From Dastarcus helophoroides (Eukaryota > Arthropoda > Insecta > Coleoptera > Bothrideridae): a stretch of DNA of 64,000 bases. Below, piece after piece: positions 47,606 to 58,550 of the stretch. Both the position numbers and the translations under genes were made by a program. Numbering within the stretch: the stretch's first letter is position 1; each line of letters begins with the position of its first letter. The notes beneath the pieces are model-generated. The model did not search any database, was not told the origin of the DNA, and was given only the letters and a program-made list of their open reading frames with translations. The DNA lies in NCBI GenBank assembly GCA_028583605.1, contig CM053332.1:25508566-25572565 (forward strand), given 5' to 3'.

Positions 47606-48600
47606 ACTCTTTGGGTCAAATATAACGCACAAAACAAATTTTAGTTGATGTGGATCCGCCTTAAGACTACCTGGCCCGAAGAATGTAAAAGGTACAACAT
47701 CCGTAGAACGCTGCAAGTTAACAATCTCGACCGTCCAGCAATATATCATAATAAAAAGGGCCATTTCTCAAAAAATCTATTTTAACAAATTGGTTTTTTT
47801 TTTGGTCCGAAACCGACTCCCTTGGATACCGTGAGCGATTTTTACCTAAACAATCGAAACGCTTTGAACAAATTTCAACCTAAATTTAATCTTTAGGACG
47901 ATTCGCTTCGGTTCTCAAGACTCCTACTAAGTAGAACGCACATCAAATGGGGCGTAAAGCTATGCGCCGAACGAATCGCAAGTTGACACGAGATTTTCCC
48001 ATGATAATATTCAGTAAACGATATTCGGGTGGATATTTAAAAAGGGTACATTGATGCATTTGCGACCGAATTCAGAAATATCGAAGATACTAGAATGTAA
48101 AAAGTTGAATAGAAATGGCCTCATTGGGGCCCAAACTTTAGTTTCACGTGGACAATGGGTATCGAAGGATACGTTTTATGGATTTTTGATGGCGTTTTTT
48201 AAAACAACATTTAAATAACCTCACCTTTGGAAGAAGTATCGCTTATTGATCGCTCAATCGTAAATAATATATAAACGCGAAAATCTGTCGGGTTTTCACG
48301 GCTCAATTACTGGAGCGATTTTGACAAATATTAATACAGACGTTCCTTGCGAGGCAGGATCGTTAATAGAATACTTTTCGCCCCCGGAAAACTGTCCCAG
48401 GTACCCCCAAAAGTAATATTATATTCAGATATATTCAATAATATTATATTCAGAATAATCTCCAGTTTCTATGTAAATAAATAATTTGACAGCGACGGCT
48501 GCGTCATCTAACGATGAGACATAATTTGGCACGTTGGATTTTTCTAATATAATGGTTTGATGGCGTCATCTAACGCAATAAAAAGCCAATTTATAGCTGG
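47606..48600. other. Low-repeat region, no gene recognised
   Basis: Complex sequence. The word GCGTCATCTAACG is repeated at about 48,503 and 48,564. No open frame is convincing. Confidence 0.4.
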
Positions 48601-48604
48601 AGAC

Positions 48605-48870
48605 CTGCTAAACAGCTACATATAAACATGATCGTATCAACGAATTTTAACAAAACATCATTCTGCAAGCTGTACACAGGTGATTAATCGCTCTCTTACA
48701 TTATCCGCCCTTAAATAAAACCAAAAGCAAATTAAAATGTTAAAATTTTAACAAAACATCATTCTGCAATCTGCCTGAGCTCTTTCAAGCTGTACACAGC
48801 AGATTAACCGCTCTCTTAGATTATCCACCCTTAAATAAAATCAGAAAGACATTAAAATGATTTATTTTTA
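48605..48870 (+). repeat. Direct pair of CATCATTCTGC repeat
   Basis: AACAAAACATCATTCTGCAA occurs near 48,650 and 48,757. Each is followed by AAGCTGTACACAG, GATTAA, CGCTCTCTTA and CCCTTAAATAAAA blocks. It is preceded by ATGATCGTATCAACGAATTT, shared with 9,575-9,655 and 59,463-59,510. It belongs to a dispersed non-autonomous repeat family. Confidence 0.7.
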
Positions 48871-49400
48871 TTTCATTATATGAATGAAAATACCAGTTCT
48901 TCGCAAAGATGCAAAAAATAAACAAATTTAATTGTTAAAAGAAGACAAATTGATCGAGTTGTAATGGAAATTGCAAGTCACGGTTATTATCTAGACCTAA
49001 AATAATATGAAATTTCAGTGCAACATTAATCGGTAAGTGTAACAAATGATCTCGTGCACTAAAGATCGAAGTAGCTTGTAAAAAGTTACGATTATGTATT
49101 TAGGCAAGAGTTTTCAACTTAAACGCTAAATTTCAACACTTGAAGTGAAATCTTCGCTTGGAAAAATCTCATAACCATCAAAAAATAATATTCCTTTTCC
49201 CCTCGAGCGGTTGCCATGGCGATGGGATGCAAGCTGGGCCCCGTTATTATGGTTGCCCTCGGCTCTCTCTTATCAGGGCTTCACCTTTATTGATTAGACA
49301 CCATTTTTTACATTTCTTCGGAGCTCATTTTTTCCCGCCTAATTTTAACGTGATGCGAGTCGAGAGACGAGATTTAGTCTTTTCATCGACAATTTTGAAT
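48870..49400. other. Segment with a less AT-rich patch, no gene recognised
   Basis: A short stretch around 49,200-49,300 is noticeably richer in G and C than its surroundings (GGTTGCCATGGCGATGGG, CAAGCTGGGCCCCG). An 81-codon frame spans 49,158-49,403 but has no recognisable domain; its C-terminal part enters the AT-rich array. It could be an exon fragment or conserved non-coding DNA; I cannot tell. Confidence 0.3.
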
Positions 49401-50600
49401 TGAAAATGTGAAACAGTTGTGTTTCGAAAAATTTGAAAAAGTCGAACTTTTGAAGAAGCCGAAATTTTGAAAATGGCAAACACTCTGAAAAAAATTGTGA
49501 GTTCGGAGATGTCGAAATTTTCAAAAAAGAAGCAAAATCTTTAAAACAGTCGGAATTAAAATAAATATTCGAAAAACTCAAATTTCGAGAAAAATTAAAA
49601 ATTTTGGTATAATCCAGCATTTTGAAACATCCAAATATTTTAAAAAATCGCAATTTTCAGTTAACTTGAAAACTCGACCATTAAAAATTTGGAAAAAGTC
49701 GAAATTTTGAAGAAACTGACATTTTGAAAAACGGGAACGTCTTGAAGAAAATTGTTAATTTCGAAATGTCGAAATTTTCAAAAATCGTAATTTTAAGGAA
49801 ACTTGAAATTTTGAATAATTTGAAAAAAGTCGCACGTTTTAAGAAGCCAAAATTTTGAAGAACGCGAACATTTTGAAGAAAATTGTGAATTTTGAAATGT
49901 CGAAATTTCCAAAAAATTCCATTTTTCAGTTAAGTTGAAATTTTGAAAAATTAAAAATTTGAAAAAAGTCGAAATTTTGAAGTAACTGAAATTTTGAAAA
50001 ACGGGAACATCTTGAAGAAAATTGTTAATTTCGAAATGTCGAAATTTTCAAAAATCATAATTTTAAGGAAACTTGAAATTTTGAATAATTTGAAAAAAGT
50101 CGGACGTTTTAAAAAGCCAAAATTTTGAAGAACGCGAACATTTTAAAGAAAATTGTAAAATTTGAAATGTCGAAATTTCCAAAAAATTCCATTTTTCAGT
50201 TGTTGAAATTTCGAAAAATTAAAAATTTGGAAAAAGTCGAAATTTTGAAGAAACTGAAATTTTGAAAAACGGGAACGTCTTGAAGAAAATTCTAAATTTT
50301 CAAATGTCGAAATTTTCAAAAAGTCGTAATTTTAAGGAAAATTGAAAATTTGAAAAATTTTAAAAAGTGTAATTTTTGAAGAAGGCGAAATTTTGAAAAA
50401 CGGTAAAGTTTTGAAGAAAATTCTAAATTTTGAAATGTCGAAATTTTCGAAAAGTCGTAAGTTTAAAGAAACTTAAAATTTTGCAAAATTTGAAAAAAGT
50501 TTAACTTTTGAAGAAGCCAAAATTTTGAAAAACGCGAACATTCAGAAAAAAGTTGTAAATTTTGAAATGTCAAAATTTCCAAATAACCCCATTTTTCAGT
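49400..50600 (-). repeat. ~270-bp AT-rich tandem family, reverse orientation
   Basis: Units read AAAAAGTCGAAATTTTGAAG, AACGGGAACGTCTTGAAG and GAACATTTTGAAGAAAATTG in alternation. They are the reverse complement of the units that follow after 50,600. Confidence 0.8.
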
Positions 50601-53060
50601 CAAGTTGAAAATTTTCAAGATTTCAATTTTCCTCAAAATTACGATTCTTTGAAAATTTCGACATTTCAAAATATAGAATTTTCTTCAAGATTTTTACGTT
50701 TTTCAAAATTTTATCTTCTTCAAAATGTCGACTGTTTTCAAATTTTTAATTTTTCAAAAATTTAACTTTAACGAAAAAAGCAATTTTTGCAAATTTTCGA
50801 CGTTTCAAAATTTAGAATTTTCTTCAGAACGTTCGCGTTTTTCAAAATTTTGGCTTCTAGAAAAGTTCTACTTTTTTCAAATTTTTCAAAATTTTAAGTT
50901 TCCTTAAAATTATCACTTTTTGAAAATTTCGACATTTCAAAATTTAGAATTTTCTTCAAGACGTTCCCGTTTTCAATATTTTAGCTTCTTCAAAATTTCG
51001 ACTTTTTCCAAATTTTTAATTTTTCATAATTTCAACTTGACTGAAAAATGGGGTTTTTAGAAATTTTGACATTTCAAAATTTACAATTTTCTTCAGAATG
51101 TTAGCGTTTTTCAAAATTTTGGCTTCTTTAAAGGGTCGACTTTTTTTAAATTTTTCAAAATTTTAATTTTCTTTAAGATAACGCCTTTTTGAAAATTTCG
51201 AAATTTCAAAATTTAGAATTTTCTTCAACACGTTCCTGTTTTTCAAAATTTCAGCTTTTTCAAAATTTTGACTTTTTCCAAATTTTTCAAAATTTCAGCC
51301 TAATTGAAAAATGCGATTTTTTAAAAATTTCGACATTTCAAAATTTACAATTTTCTTGAAAATGTTCGCGTTCTTCAAAATTTCGGCTCATGAAACGTCC
51401 GACTTTTTTCAAATTTTTCAAAATTTTAAGTTATCCAAATTTTTGATTTTTCAAAATTTCAGCCTAACTAATAAACGCGATTTTTTAAAAATTTCGACAT
51501 TTCAAAATTTACAATTTTCTTCAAAATGTTCGCGTTTTTCAAAATTTCGGCTTCTTCAAAAGTTTGACTTTTTTTAAAATTTTCAAGATTTCAATTTTCC
51601 TTAAAATTACGACTATGAAAATTTCGACATTTCAAAATTTCAGTTTACCTGAAAAATGCGATTTTTTAAAAATTTCGACATTTCAAAATTTACAATTTTC
51701 TTCAAAATGTTTGCGTTCTTCAAAATTTGGGCTTCTTGAAACGTCCGACTTTTGTCAAATTTTGCAAAATTTCAAGTTTCTTTAAACTTACGACTTTTCG
51801 AAAATTTCGATATTTTAAAATTTAGAATTTTCTTCAAGGCGTTCCCGTTTTTTAAAATTTCAGCTTCTTCAAAATTTCGACTTTTTCCAAATTTTTAATT
51901 TTTTAAAATGTAATCTTAACTGAAAAATGCGATTATTTGAAAATTTCGACATTTAAAAATTTACAATTTTCTTCAGAAGGTTGGTGTTTTTCAAAATTTC
52001 GGCTTTTTCAAAAGTTCGACTTATTTTCAATATTTCAAAATTTCAGTTTTTCTTAAGATAACGACTTTTTGAAAATTTCGACATTTTAAAATTTAGAATT
52101 TCTTCAAGACATTCCCGTTTTTCAAAATTTCAGCTTCATTAAAATTTCGACCAAATTTTTAATATTTCAAAATTTCAACTGACTAAAAAATGCGATTTTT
52201 TGAAAATTTCAACATCTCCAAATTTACAATTTTCTTCAGAATGTTCGCGTTTTTCAAAATTTCGGCGTCTGAAAAAGTTAGACTATTATCAAAATTTCCA
52301 AAATTTCAATTTTCCCTAAATTTACGACTCTTTAAAAATTTCGACTTTTCAAAATTTAGATTTTCCCTTAAGACGTTCCTATTTTTCAATATTTCAGCAT
52401 CTTCAAAATTTCGACTTTTTCCAAATTTTTAATTTTTCAAAATTTCAAATTAACTGAAAAGTGGGATATTTTGGATATTTCGACATTTCAAAATTTATAA
52501 TTTTCTTCAGAATGTTCGCGTTCTTCAAAATTCTTCAAAAAGTCGAACGTTTGAAGAACGTTCGACTTTTTTCAAATTTTTCAACATTTCAATTTTCCTT
52601 AAAATTACGACTATTTGAAAATTTCGAGATTTCCAAATTCAGAATTTTTTAAGACGTTCACGTTTTTCAAAATTTCAGCTTCTTTAAAATTTTGACTTTT
52701 CCAAATTTTTAATTCTTCAAAATTTCAACTTAACTGAAAATTGCGACATTTTTAAAAATTTAAACGTTCCAAAATTTACAATTTTTTTCAAAATGTTTGC
52801 GTTTTTTTCAAAATTTCAGCTTTTCCAAAATTTCGACTTTTTTCAAATTTTTGATTTTTCAAAATGACAGCCTAACAGAAAAATGCGATTTTTAAAAAAT
52901 CTTCACATTTCAAAATTTACAATTTTCTTCAGAATGTTCACGTTTTCCAAAATTTCGGCTTCTTTAAAAATTAGACTTTTATCAAACTTTCCAAAATTTC
53001 AGTTTTCCTTAAAATTACGACTTTTGAAAAACTTCGATGTTTCAAAATTTCAATCGACAT
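50600..53060 (+). repeat. ~270-bp AT-rich tandem family, forward orientation
   Basis: Two alternating half-units of about 135 bp. One has TTCTTCAAGACGTTCCCGTT (near 50,961, 51,230, 51,839, 52,109 and 52,373; spacing 264-270). The other has TTCTTCAGAATGTTCGCG. Many 60-90-codon frames occur here because the repeat lacks stops over short distances; they disagree between units. A perfect 15-bp-arm hairpin (AAAAAGTCGAACGTT and complement) lies at 52,537-52,571. Confidence 0.85.
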
Positions 53061-53579
53061 TTTGAAAAAATAGTCAAATTTTCCAGATAAAGAGTCGTAG
53101 AATTTCCAAGAAAGGCAACATTTGTAAAAAAAATATTCGATTTTTAAAAAATCTAAACGAACTTTTCAAAATTAATTTGAAATAATAATAATAATGTTAC
53201 CGACCAATAAGAGTCCACCATGAAAAATGAATTTTTTCAAATTTACGTAAATGCTAAATTTCTATAAAAAGTTAAGATATTGAAAACTCGACTCAAATAA
53301 AGGGGATTATTTTGATTGAGTCAAAATTTTCAAAATCAAAAGCAAACTTCTGACAAAAAAGTCAAAAAATTTTGAAACGTGAAGACCTTCAAAATGAGTC
53401 AAAATTTTGAGAAAATGTCGAAATGTTGAAGAAAATAGGTATAAAACCTTTCGAAACAAATCAAAAATTTGGGAAAAGTCGAAATTTTAAAAAACAAATG
53501 AAACTTCGGGAAAAATGGAAATCTTGCATAAAGCGAAAATTTGGAAATATCGAAATTCTAAAATGTAGTTTTCAAAAAT
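53061..53579. other. AT-rich filler
   Basis: Low-complexity sequence with GTCGAAATTT words and an AATAATAATAAT run near 53,188-53,200. No gene. Confidence 0.5.
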
Positions 53580-53636
53580 TGAAATACATAAGTTGTCCCC
53601 TGAAACCAAGAAAGATTAAAAAACACAACAAAGGGT

Positions 53637-53683
53637 GCTCTAACCCGTTTCGACAGCCAAGCTGTCATCTTTAGAGAGAAACT
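53637..53683 (-). ncRNA. Hammerhead-like motif, unit 1 (core damaged)
   Basis: The - strand reads CTAAAGA instead of CTGAAGA, losing the invariant G of the core, and ACGGGT instead of ACGCGT in stem III. Stem II GACAGC/GCTGTC is intact. Predicted inactive. Confidence 0.55.
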
Positions 53684-53765
53684 GAAATTTTCAAGAAAAA
53701 AATTAAAAACTATCAAATACCATACGTCGACTGTTTTAAGAGGTAAAAATGTTTTAAGAAAATTT

Positions 53766-53812
53766 GCTCTAACGCGTTTCGACAGCCAAGCTGTCATCTT
53801 CAGAGAGAAACT
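53766..53812 (-). ncRNA. Hammerhead-like motif, unit 2 (core intact)
   Basis: CTGAAGA, T, GACAGC-TTG-GCTGTC, GAAA, CGCGTT, then AGAGCAAA. Stem I can pair AGAG with CTCT, skip one mismatch and pair a further AA/TT. Stem III is ACG/CGU without loop. The cleavage position would be the second T of CGCGTT. Confidence 0.65.
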
Positions 53813-53894
53813 GAAATTTTCAAGAAAAAAATATAAAAACTATCAAATACATACGTCGACTGTTTTAAGAGGTTAAAATGTTTTAAGAAAATTT

Positions 53895-53941
53895 GCTCTA
53901 ACGCGTTTCGACAGCCAAGCTGTCATCTTCAGAGAGAAACT
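53895..53941 (-). ncRNA. Hammerhead-like motif, unit 3 (core intact)
   Basis: Identical to unit 2 across the motif, including stem I, stem II and the CGCGTT cleavage region. Exactly 129 bp from unit 2, so a transcript through both would present two cleavage sites and could release a 129-nt monomer if active. Confidence 0.65.
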
Positions 53942-54023
53942 GAAATTTTCAAGAAAAAAATATAAAAACTATCAAATACATACGTCGACTGTTTTAAGAG
54001 TTAAAAATGTTTTAAGAAAATTT

Positions 54024-54054
54024 GCTCTAACGCGTTTCGACAGCCAAGCTGTCT
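54024..54054 (-). ncRNA. Hammerhead-like motif, unit 4 (truncated)
   Basis: Contains the stem III side, GAAA and one arm of stem II plus part of the other (GCTGTC, CTTGG, GACAG), but the CTGAAGA half of the core is replaced by spacer sequence. Predicted inactive. Confidence 0.5.
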
Positions 54055-54219
54055 GTTTTAAGAGGTAAAAATGTTTTAAGAAAATTTGGATTTTTAAAAA
54101 AAGCATACATTGTACAAAAAAAGTTGGAATTCATAAAAGATCTCGAAATTTTAAAAAAAGATTGAAATCTAAAAAAAAATCGAAATTTTAAAAAAAGGTC
54201 GAAATTTTCATTCGGTCGA

Positions 54220-54475
54220 AATTTTGAGTCGGTCGAAATTTTCAGTCAAAATTTTATGGGAGTAGAATACAATTTAGACTGCAAATTCATGCAGCCCTCC
54301 AGGCGTGTGTAGTGAATCATAGGTAGCGAAACCAACAGTTGAAACACTACCACCTAGCAAAGCGGTTGCTCTCTGGGAAAGTTCCCAGAAGACAAGGATT
54401 CTAATGCACAGACCAATAGATTTGAACATTTGTTAAATTCGATAGCCATAGTTTTTTCTATGGACCAATAGGTAA
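54220..54475 (+). repeat. Fold-back repeat, single copy
   Basis: From GTAGAATACAATTTAGACTG through GCAGCCCTCCAGGCGTGTG, AGCGGTTGCTCTCTGG and AATGCACAGACCAATAGA to CCATAGTTTTTTCTATGG. This is a direct copy of 57,118-57,330. The terminal CCATAG/CTATGG pair forms a small hairpin. Confidence 0.75.
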
Positions 54476-57080
54476 CTTAACTAAAAAATGGGATTTTTTT
54501 GGAAATTTCGACATTTCAAAATTCACAATTTTCCCCAAAATGTTCACGTTCTTCAAAATTTGGGCTTCTTTAAAAGTTAGACTTTTATCAAACTTTCCAA
54601 AATTTTAAGTTTGTTTAAACTTACGATTTTTCGACAATTTCGACATTTTAAAATTTAGAATTTTTTTCAAGACATTCCCGTTTTTCAAAATTTCAGCTTC
54701 TCCAAATTTTGACTTCTTCCAAATTTTAAATTTTTCAAAATTTCAGTTTACCTGAAAAATGCGATTTTTTAAAAACTTCGACATTTCAAAATTTACAATT
54801 TTCTTCAAAATGTTCGCGTTCTTCAAAATTTGGGCTTCTTGAAACGTCCCACTTTTTTCAAATTTTTTAAAATTGCAAGTTTCCTTAAAATTATGACTTT
54901 TTGAAAATTTCGATATCTTGAAATTTAGAATTTTCTTCAAGACGTTGCCGTTTTTCAAAATTTCAGCTTCTTCAAATTTTCGACTTTTTCCAAATTTTTA
55001 ATTTTTCTATAATTTAACTTTAATGAAATAAGCAATTTTTGGAAATTTTTGACGTTTCAAAATTTAGAATTTTCTTCAGAAGGTTCGTGTAATTTAAAAT
55101 TTCGGCTTTTTCAAAAGTTCGACTTATCTCCAATATTTAAAAATTTCAATTTTTCTCAAGATAACGACTTTTTGAAAAATTTCGACATTTTAAAATTTAG
55201 AATTTCTTCAACTTGTTCCCGTTTTTCAAAATTTCAGCTTCTTCAAAATTTCGACTTTTTTCAAATTTTAAATTTTTCAAAATTTCAGTTTACCTGAAAA
55301 ATGCGATTTTTTAAAAACTTCGACATTTCAAAATTTATAATTTTCTTCAAAATGTTCGCGTTCTTCAAAATTTGGGCTTCTTGAAACGTCCCACTTTTTT
55401 CAAATTTTTCAAAATTTCAAGTTTCCTTAAAATTATGACTTTTTTAAAATTTTGACATTTCCAAATTTAGAATTTTCTACAAGGCGTTCTCGTTTTTCAA
55501 AATTTCAGCTGTTTCAAATTTTCGAGTTTTTCCAAATTTTTAATTTTTCTATAATTTAACTTTAATGAAATAAGCAATTTTTGGAAATTTTCGACGTTTC
55601 AAAATTTAGAATTTTCTTCAGAAGGTTCGTGTAATTTAAAATTTCGGTTTTTTCAAAAGTTCAACTTATTTTCAATATTTCAAAATTTCAATTTTTCTTA
55701 AGATAACGACTTTTTGAAAATTTCGACATTTTAAAATTTAGAATTTCTTCAACTTGTTCCCGTTTCTCAAAATTTCAGCTTCTTCAAAATTTCGACTTTT
55801 TCCAAATTTTTAATTTTTCAAAATTTCAGTTTACCTGAAAAATGCGATTTTTAAAAACTTCGACATTCCAAAATTTACAATTTTCTTCAAAATGTTCGCG
55901 TTCTTCAAAATTTGGGCTTCTTGAAACGTCCGACTTTTTTCAAATTTTTCAAAACTTCAATTTTCCTTAAAATTATGACTTTTTAAAAATTAGACATTTC
56001 AAAATTTAGAATTTTCTTCAAGATGTTCCCGTTTTTCAAAATTTCAGCTTCTTCAAATTTTCGACTTTTTCCAAATTTTTAATTTTTCTTTAATTTAACT
56101 TTAAAGAAATAAGCAACTTTTGGAAATTTTCGACGTTTCAAAATTTAGAATTTTCTTCAGAAGGTTCGTGTAATTTAAAATTTCGGCTTTTTTAAAAGTT
56201 CGACTTATTTCCAATATTTCAAAATTTCAATTTTTCTTAAGATAACGACTTTTTGAAAATTTCGACATTTTAAAATTTAGAATTTCTCCAAGACGTTCCC
56301 GTTTTTCGAAATTTCAGCTTCTTCAATTTCGACTTTTTCAAATTTTTAAATTTTTCAAATTTCAGTTACCTTGAAAAATTGCGAATTTTTAAAACTTTCG
56401 ACGATTTCAAAATTTACAATTTTCTTCAAAATGTTCGCGTTCTTCAAAATTTGGGCTTTGTAACGTCCGACTTTTTCCAAATTTTCAAAATTTCAATTTT
56501 CCTAAAATATACGACTTTTTGAAAATTTCGACATTTTAAAATTTAGAATTTCTCCAAGACGTTCCCGTTTTTCGAAATTTTAGTTTCTTCAAAATTTCGA
56601 CTTTTTCCGAATTTTTAATTCTTCAAAATTTCAACTTGACTGAAAATTGCGACATTTTTAAAAATTTGGACGTTCCAAAATTTATATTTTTTTCAAAATG
56701 TTTGCCTTTTTCAAAATTTCAGCTTTTTCAAAATTTCGACTTTTTCCAAATTTTTAATTTTTCAAAATTTCAGCCTAACTGAAAAATGCGATTTTTTAAA
56801 AATTAAAAATTTGGAAAAAGTCGAAATTTTGAAAAAGCTGAAATTTTGAAAGAGGCAAACATTTTGAAAAAAATATAAATTTTGGAACGTCCAAATTTTT
56901 AAAAATGTCGCAATTTTCAGAAAAGAAAAGTGGGATTTTTTGGAAATTTCGACATTTCACAATTTACAATTTTCTTCAGAATGTTCGCGTTTTTCAAAAT
57001 TTCGGCTTGTTCACAAGTTAGACTTTTAACAAACTTTCCAAAATTTTAATTTTCCCTAAATTTACCCGAAATTTTCCCGA
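54475..57080 (+). repeat. AT-rich tandem family, 541-bp higher-order unit
   Basis: Same family as 50,600-53,060, organised as a ~541-bp unit of two ~270-bp halves: CCTGAAAAATGCGATTTTT occurs at 54,751, 55,293 and 55,834 (steps 542 and 541), with a more damaged unit at 56,369. A local palindrome with ~130-bp arms lies around 56,640-56,930. Confidence 0.85.
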
Positions 57081-57084
57081 AATT

Positions 57085-57895
57085 TTGAGTCGGTCGAAAT
57101 TTTCAGTCAAAATTTTATGGGAGTAGAATACAATTTAGACTGCAAATTCATGCAGCCCTCCAGGCGTGTGTAGTGAATCATAGGTAGCGAAACCAACAGT
57201 TGAAACACTACCACCTAGCAAAGCGGTTGCTCTCTAGGAAAGTTCCCAGAAGACAAGGATTCTAATGCACAGACCAATAGATTTGAACATTTGTTAGATT
57301 CGATGGCCATAGTTTTTCCTATGGACCAATAGGGGGCGGTAGTGTCTGAGAGTCACACGTTTGACGTTCGTTGATTCTTTAGTCGGAACATTTGTTAGAA
57401 TTCGAGTTGGATATACCAAACTGACGAGATCTAACAAGATTGAAACATGTCTTTGGTTTCCAAACTTCGAATCTAACAAATGTTCAAACCTATTGGTCTG
57501 TGCATTAGAATCCTTGTCTTCTGGGAACTCTCCTAGAGAGCAACCGCTTCGCTAGGTGGCAGTGTTTCAACTGTTGGTAGTTCAGCTACCTATGATTCGC
57601 CACTATACACGCCGCCTGGAGAGCTCCATGAATTTGTAGTTTAGGTTACATTCTACTTGCATACGACATTGTTGGCGATGGCCATAGTTTCTCTATGGAC
57701 CAATAGGTGGTAGTACTAAAGAGTCACTCGCTTGACGCCTGTGAATGTTTTAGTACTTACTTGTCGGAACATTTGTTAGCATTCGAGTTGGATATACCAA
57801 ACTGACGAGATCTAACAAGATTGAAACCTGTCTTTGGTTTCCAAACTTCGAATCTAACAAATGTTCAAACCTATTGGTCTGTGCATTAGAGTCAA
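57085..57895. mobile_element. Fold-back element with direct-repeat extension
   Basis: The left arm 57,117-57,300 (GTAGAATACAATTTAGACTG to AACATTTGTTAGATTCGA) and right arm 57,469-57,655 are inverted repeats of ~185 bp with a ~168-bp spacer containing TTCGAGTTGGATATACCAAA. The spacer plus the start of the right arm then repeats directly with a 381-bp period (57,394 and 57,775). Frames at 57,294-57,479 and 57,361-57,555 are on opposite strands of the same repeat and not genes. Confidence 0.8.
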
Positions 57896-58422
57896 AATGT
57901 TTATAAAAATATCGAAATTTAAAAAAAATAGTTAAAATAGTGATAAATGTTGAAATGTTCTTTAAAATTTCGACTTTTTTCAAACTTTTAATGTTTCAAC
58001 ATTTCAACTTGACCGAAAATTGCGAATTTTTAAAAATTTGGACGCTCCAAAATTTACAATTTTTTTCAAAATGTTTGCGTTTTTCAATTTGGGCTGTTTT
58101 CTTCCAATTAGGAGTCCCAACTTTAAATGAACTTTCGATAAAAAGATCGAAATTCAAGTTTGAAGTCAACCTTTCCCAAATTCGTTGTTCAAAGGAGTTT
58201 GGAGTTTAAAGTGAAAATTTTGAATTGAAAGTTATTTTGAGTGAAAAGTCGAGTTCTGGCAACAATCTTAATTGTTTGGGGCCCACATATTCGAGCTCGA
58301 GATCCCACTTCTGAACTCTTAACATACAAAGTGGTTGCTGCCTTTGGGCAACAGTTTTGTAACTTTGACGAACAACAAAAAATTAAACATCGATTTTTAA
58401 GCAATCTTTACTGAACTATCTT
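57896..58422. other. AT-rich filler, then complex segment
   Basis: Begins with GTTTGCGTTTTTCAA-type units of the tandem family (to about 58,090), then changes to complex sequence with no recognisable gene. Confidence 0.45.
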
Positions 58423-58550
58423 TTTGAAAATGATAGCTTGGCTACCGAAACGCGTTAGAGCAACCTCTGTTATGTTTTTTAATCCTTCTTGATTTCAGAG
58501 GATAAGATTTGTATTTCAATTTTTGAAGATAATCAAGGACCACCAAAAAA
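58423..58550 (+). mobile_element. Diverged hammerhead-bearing repeat copy
   Basis: The ribozyme-like part (58,423-58,466) has TTGAAAATGATAGC, a TTG loop, GCTACC, GAAA and CGCGTTAGAG. The CTGA is mutated to TTGA and stem II has one mismatch, so activity is unlikely. The rest of the copy, TTTTTTAATCCTTCTTGATT to GATAATCAAGGACCACC, follows in the usual order. Confidence 0.65.

Larger units (their letters stand above)
53580..54070 (-). mobile_element. Hammerhead-bearing repeat with 129-bp tandem units
   Basis: Starts with the element's GTTGTCCCCTGAAACCAAG block. The segment containing the ribozyme-like motif is then repeated in tandem: GCTCTAAC begins at 53,637, 53,766, 53,895 and 54,024, exactly 129 bp apart each time. 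Spacer words ACTATCAAATAC, TACGTCGACTGTTTTAAGAG and ATGTTTTAAGAAAATTTGCT are shared by the units. The fourth unit is cut off inside stem II. Confidence 0.88.

Noticed and set aside
49400..57080. Many 60-100-codon open frames rich in Phe, Lys, Asn and Ser
   Set aside because: They arise from AT-rich tandem repeats lacking stops over short stretches, occur on both strands and are not preserved between repeat units.
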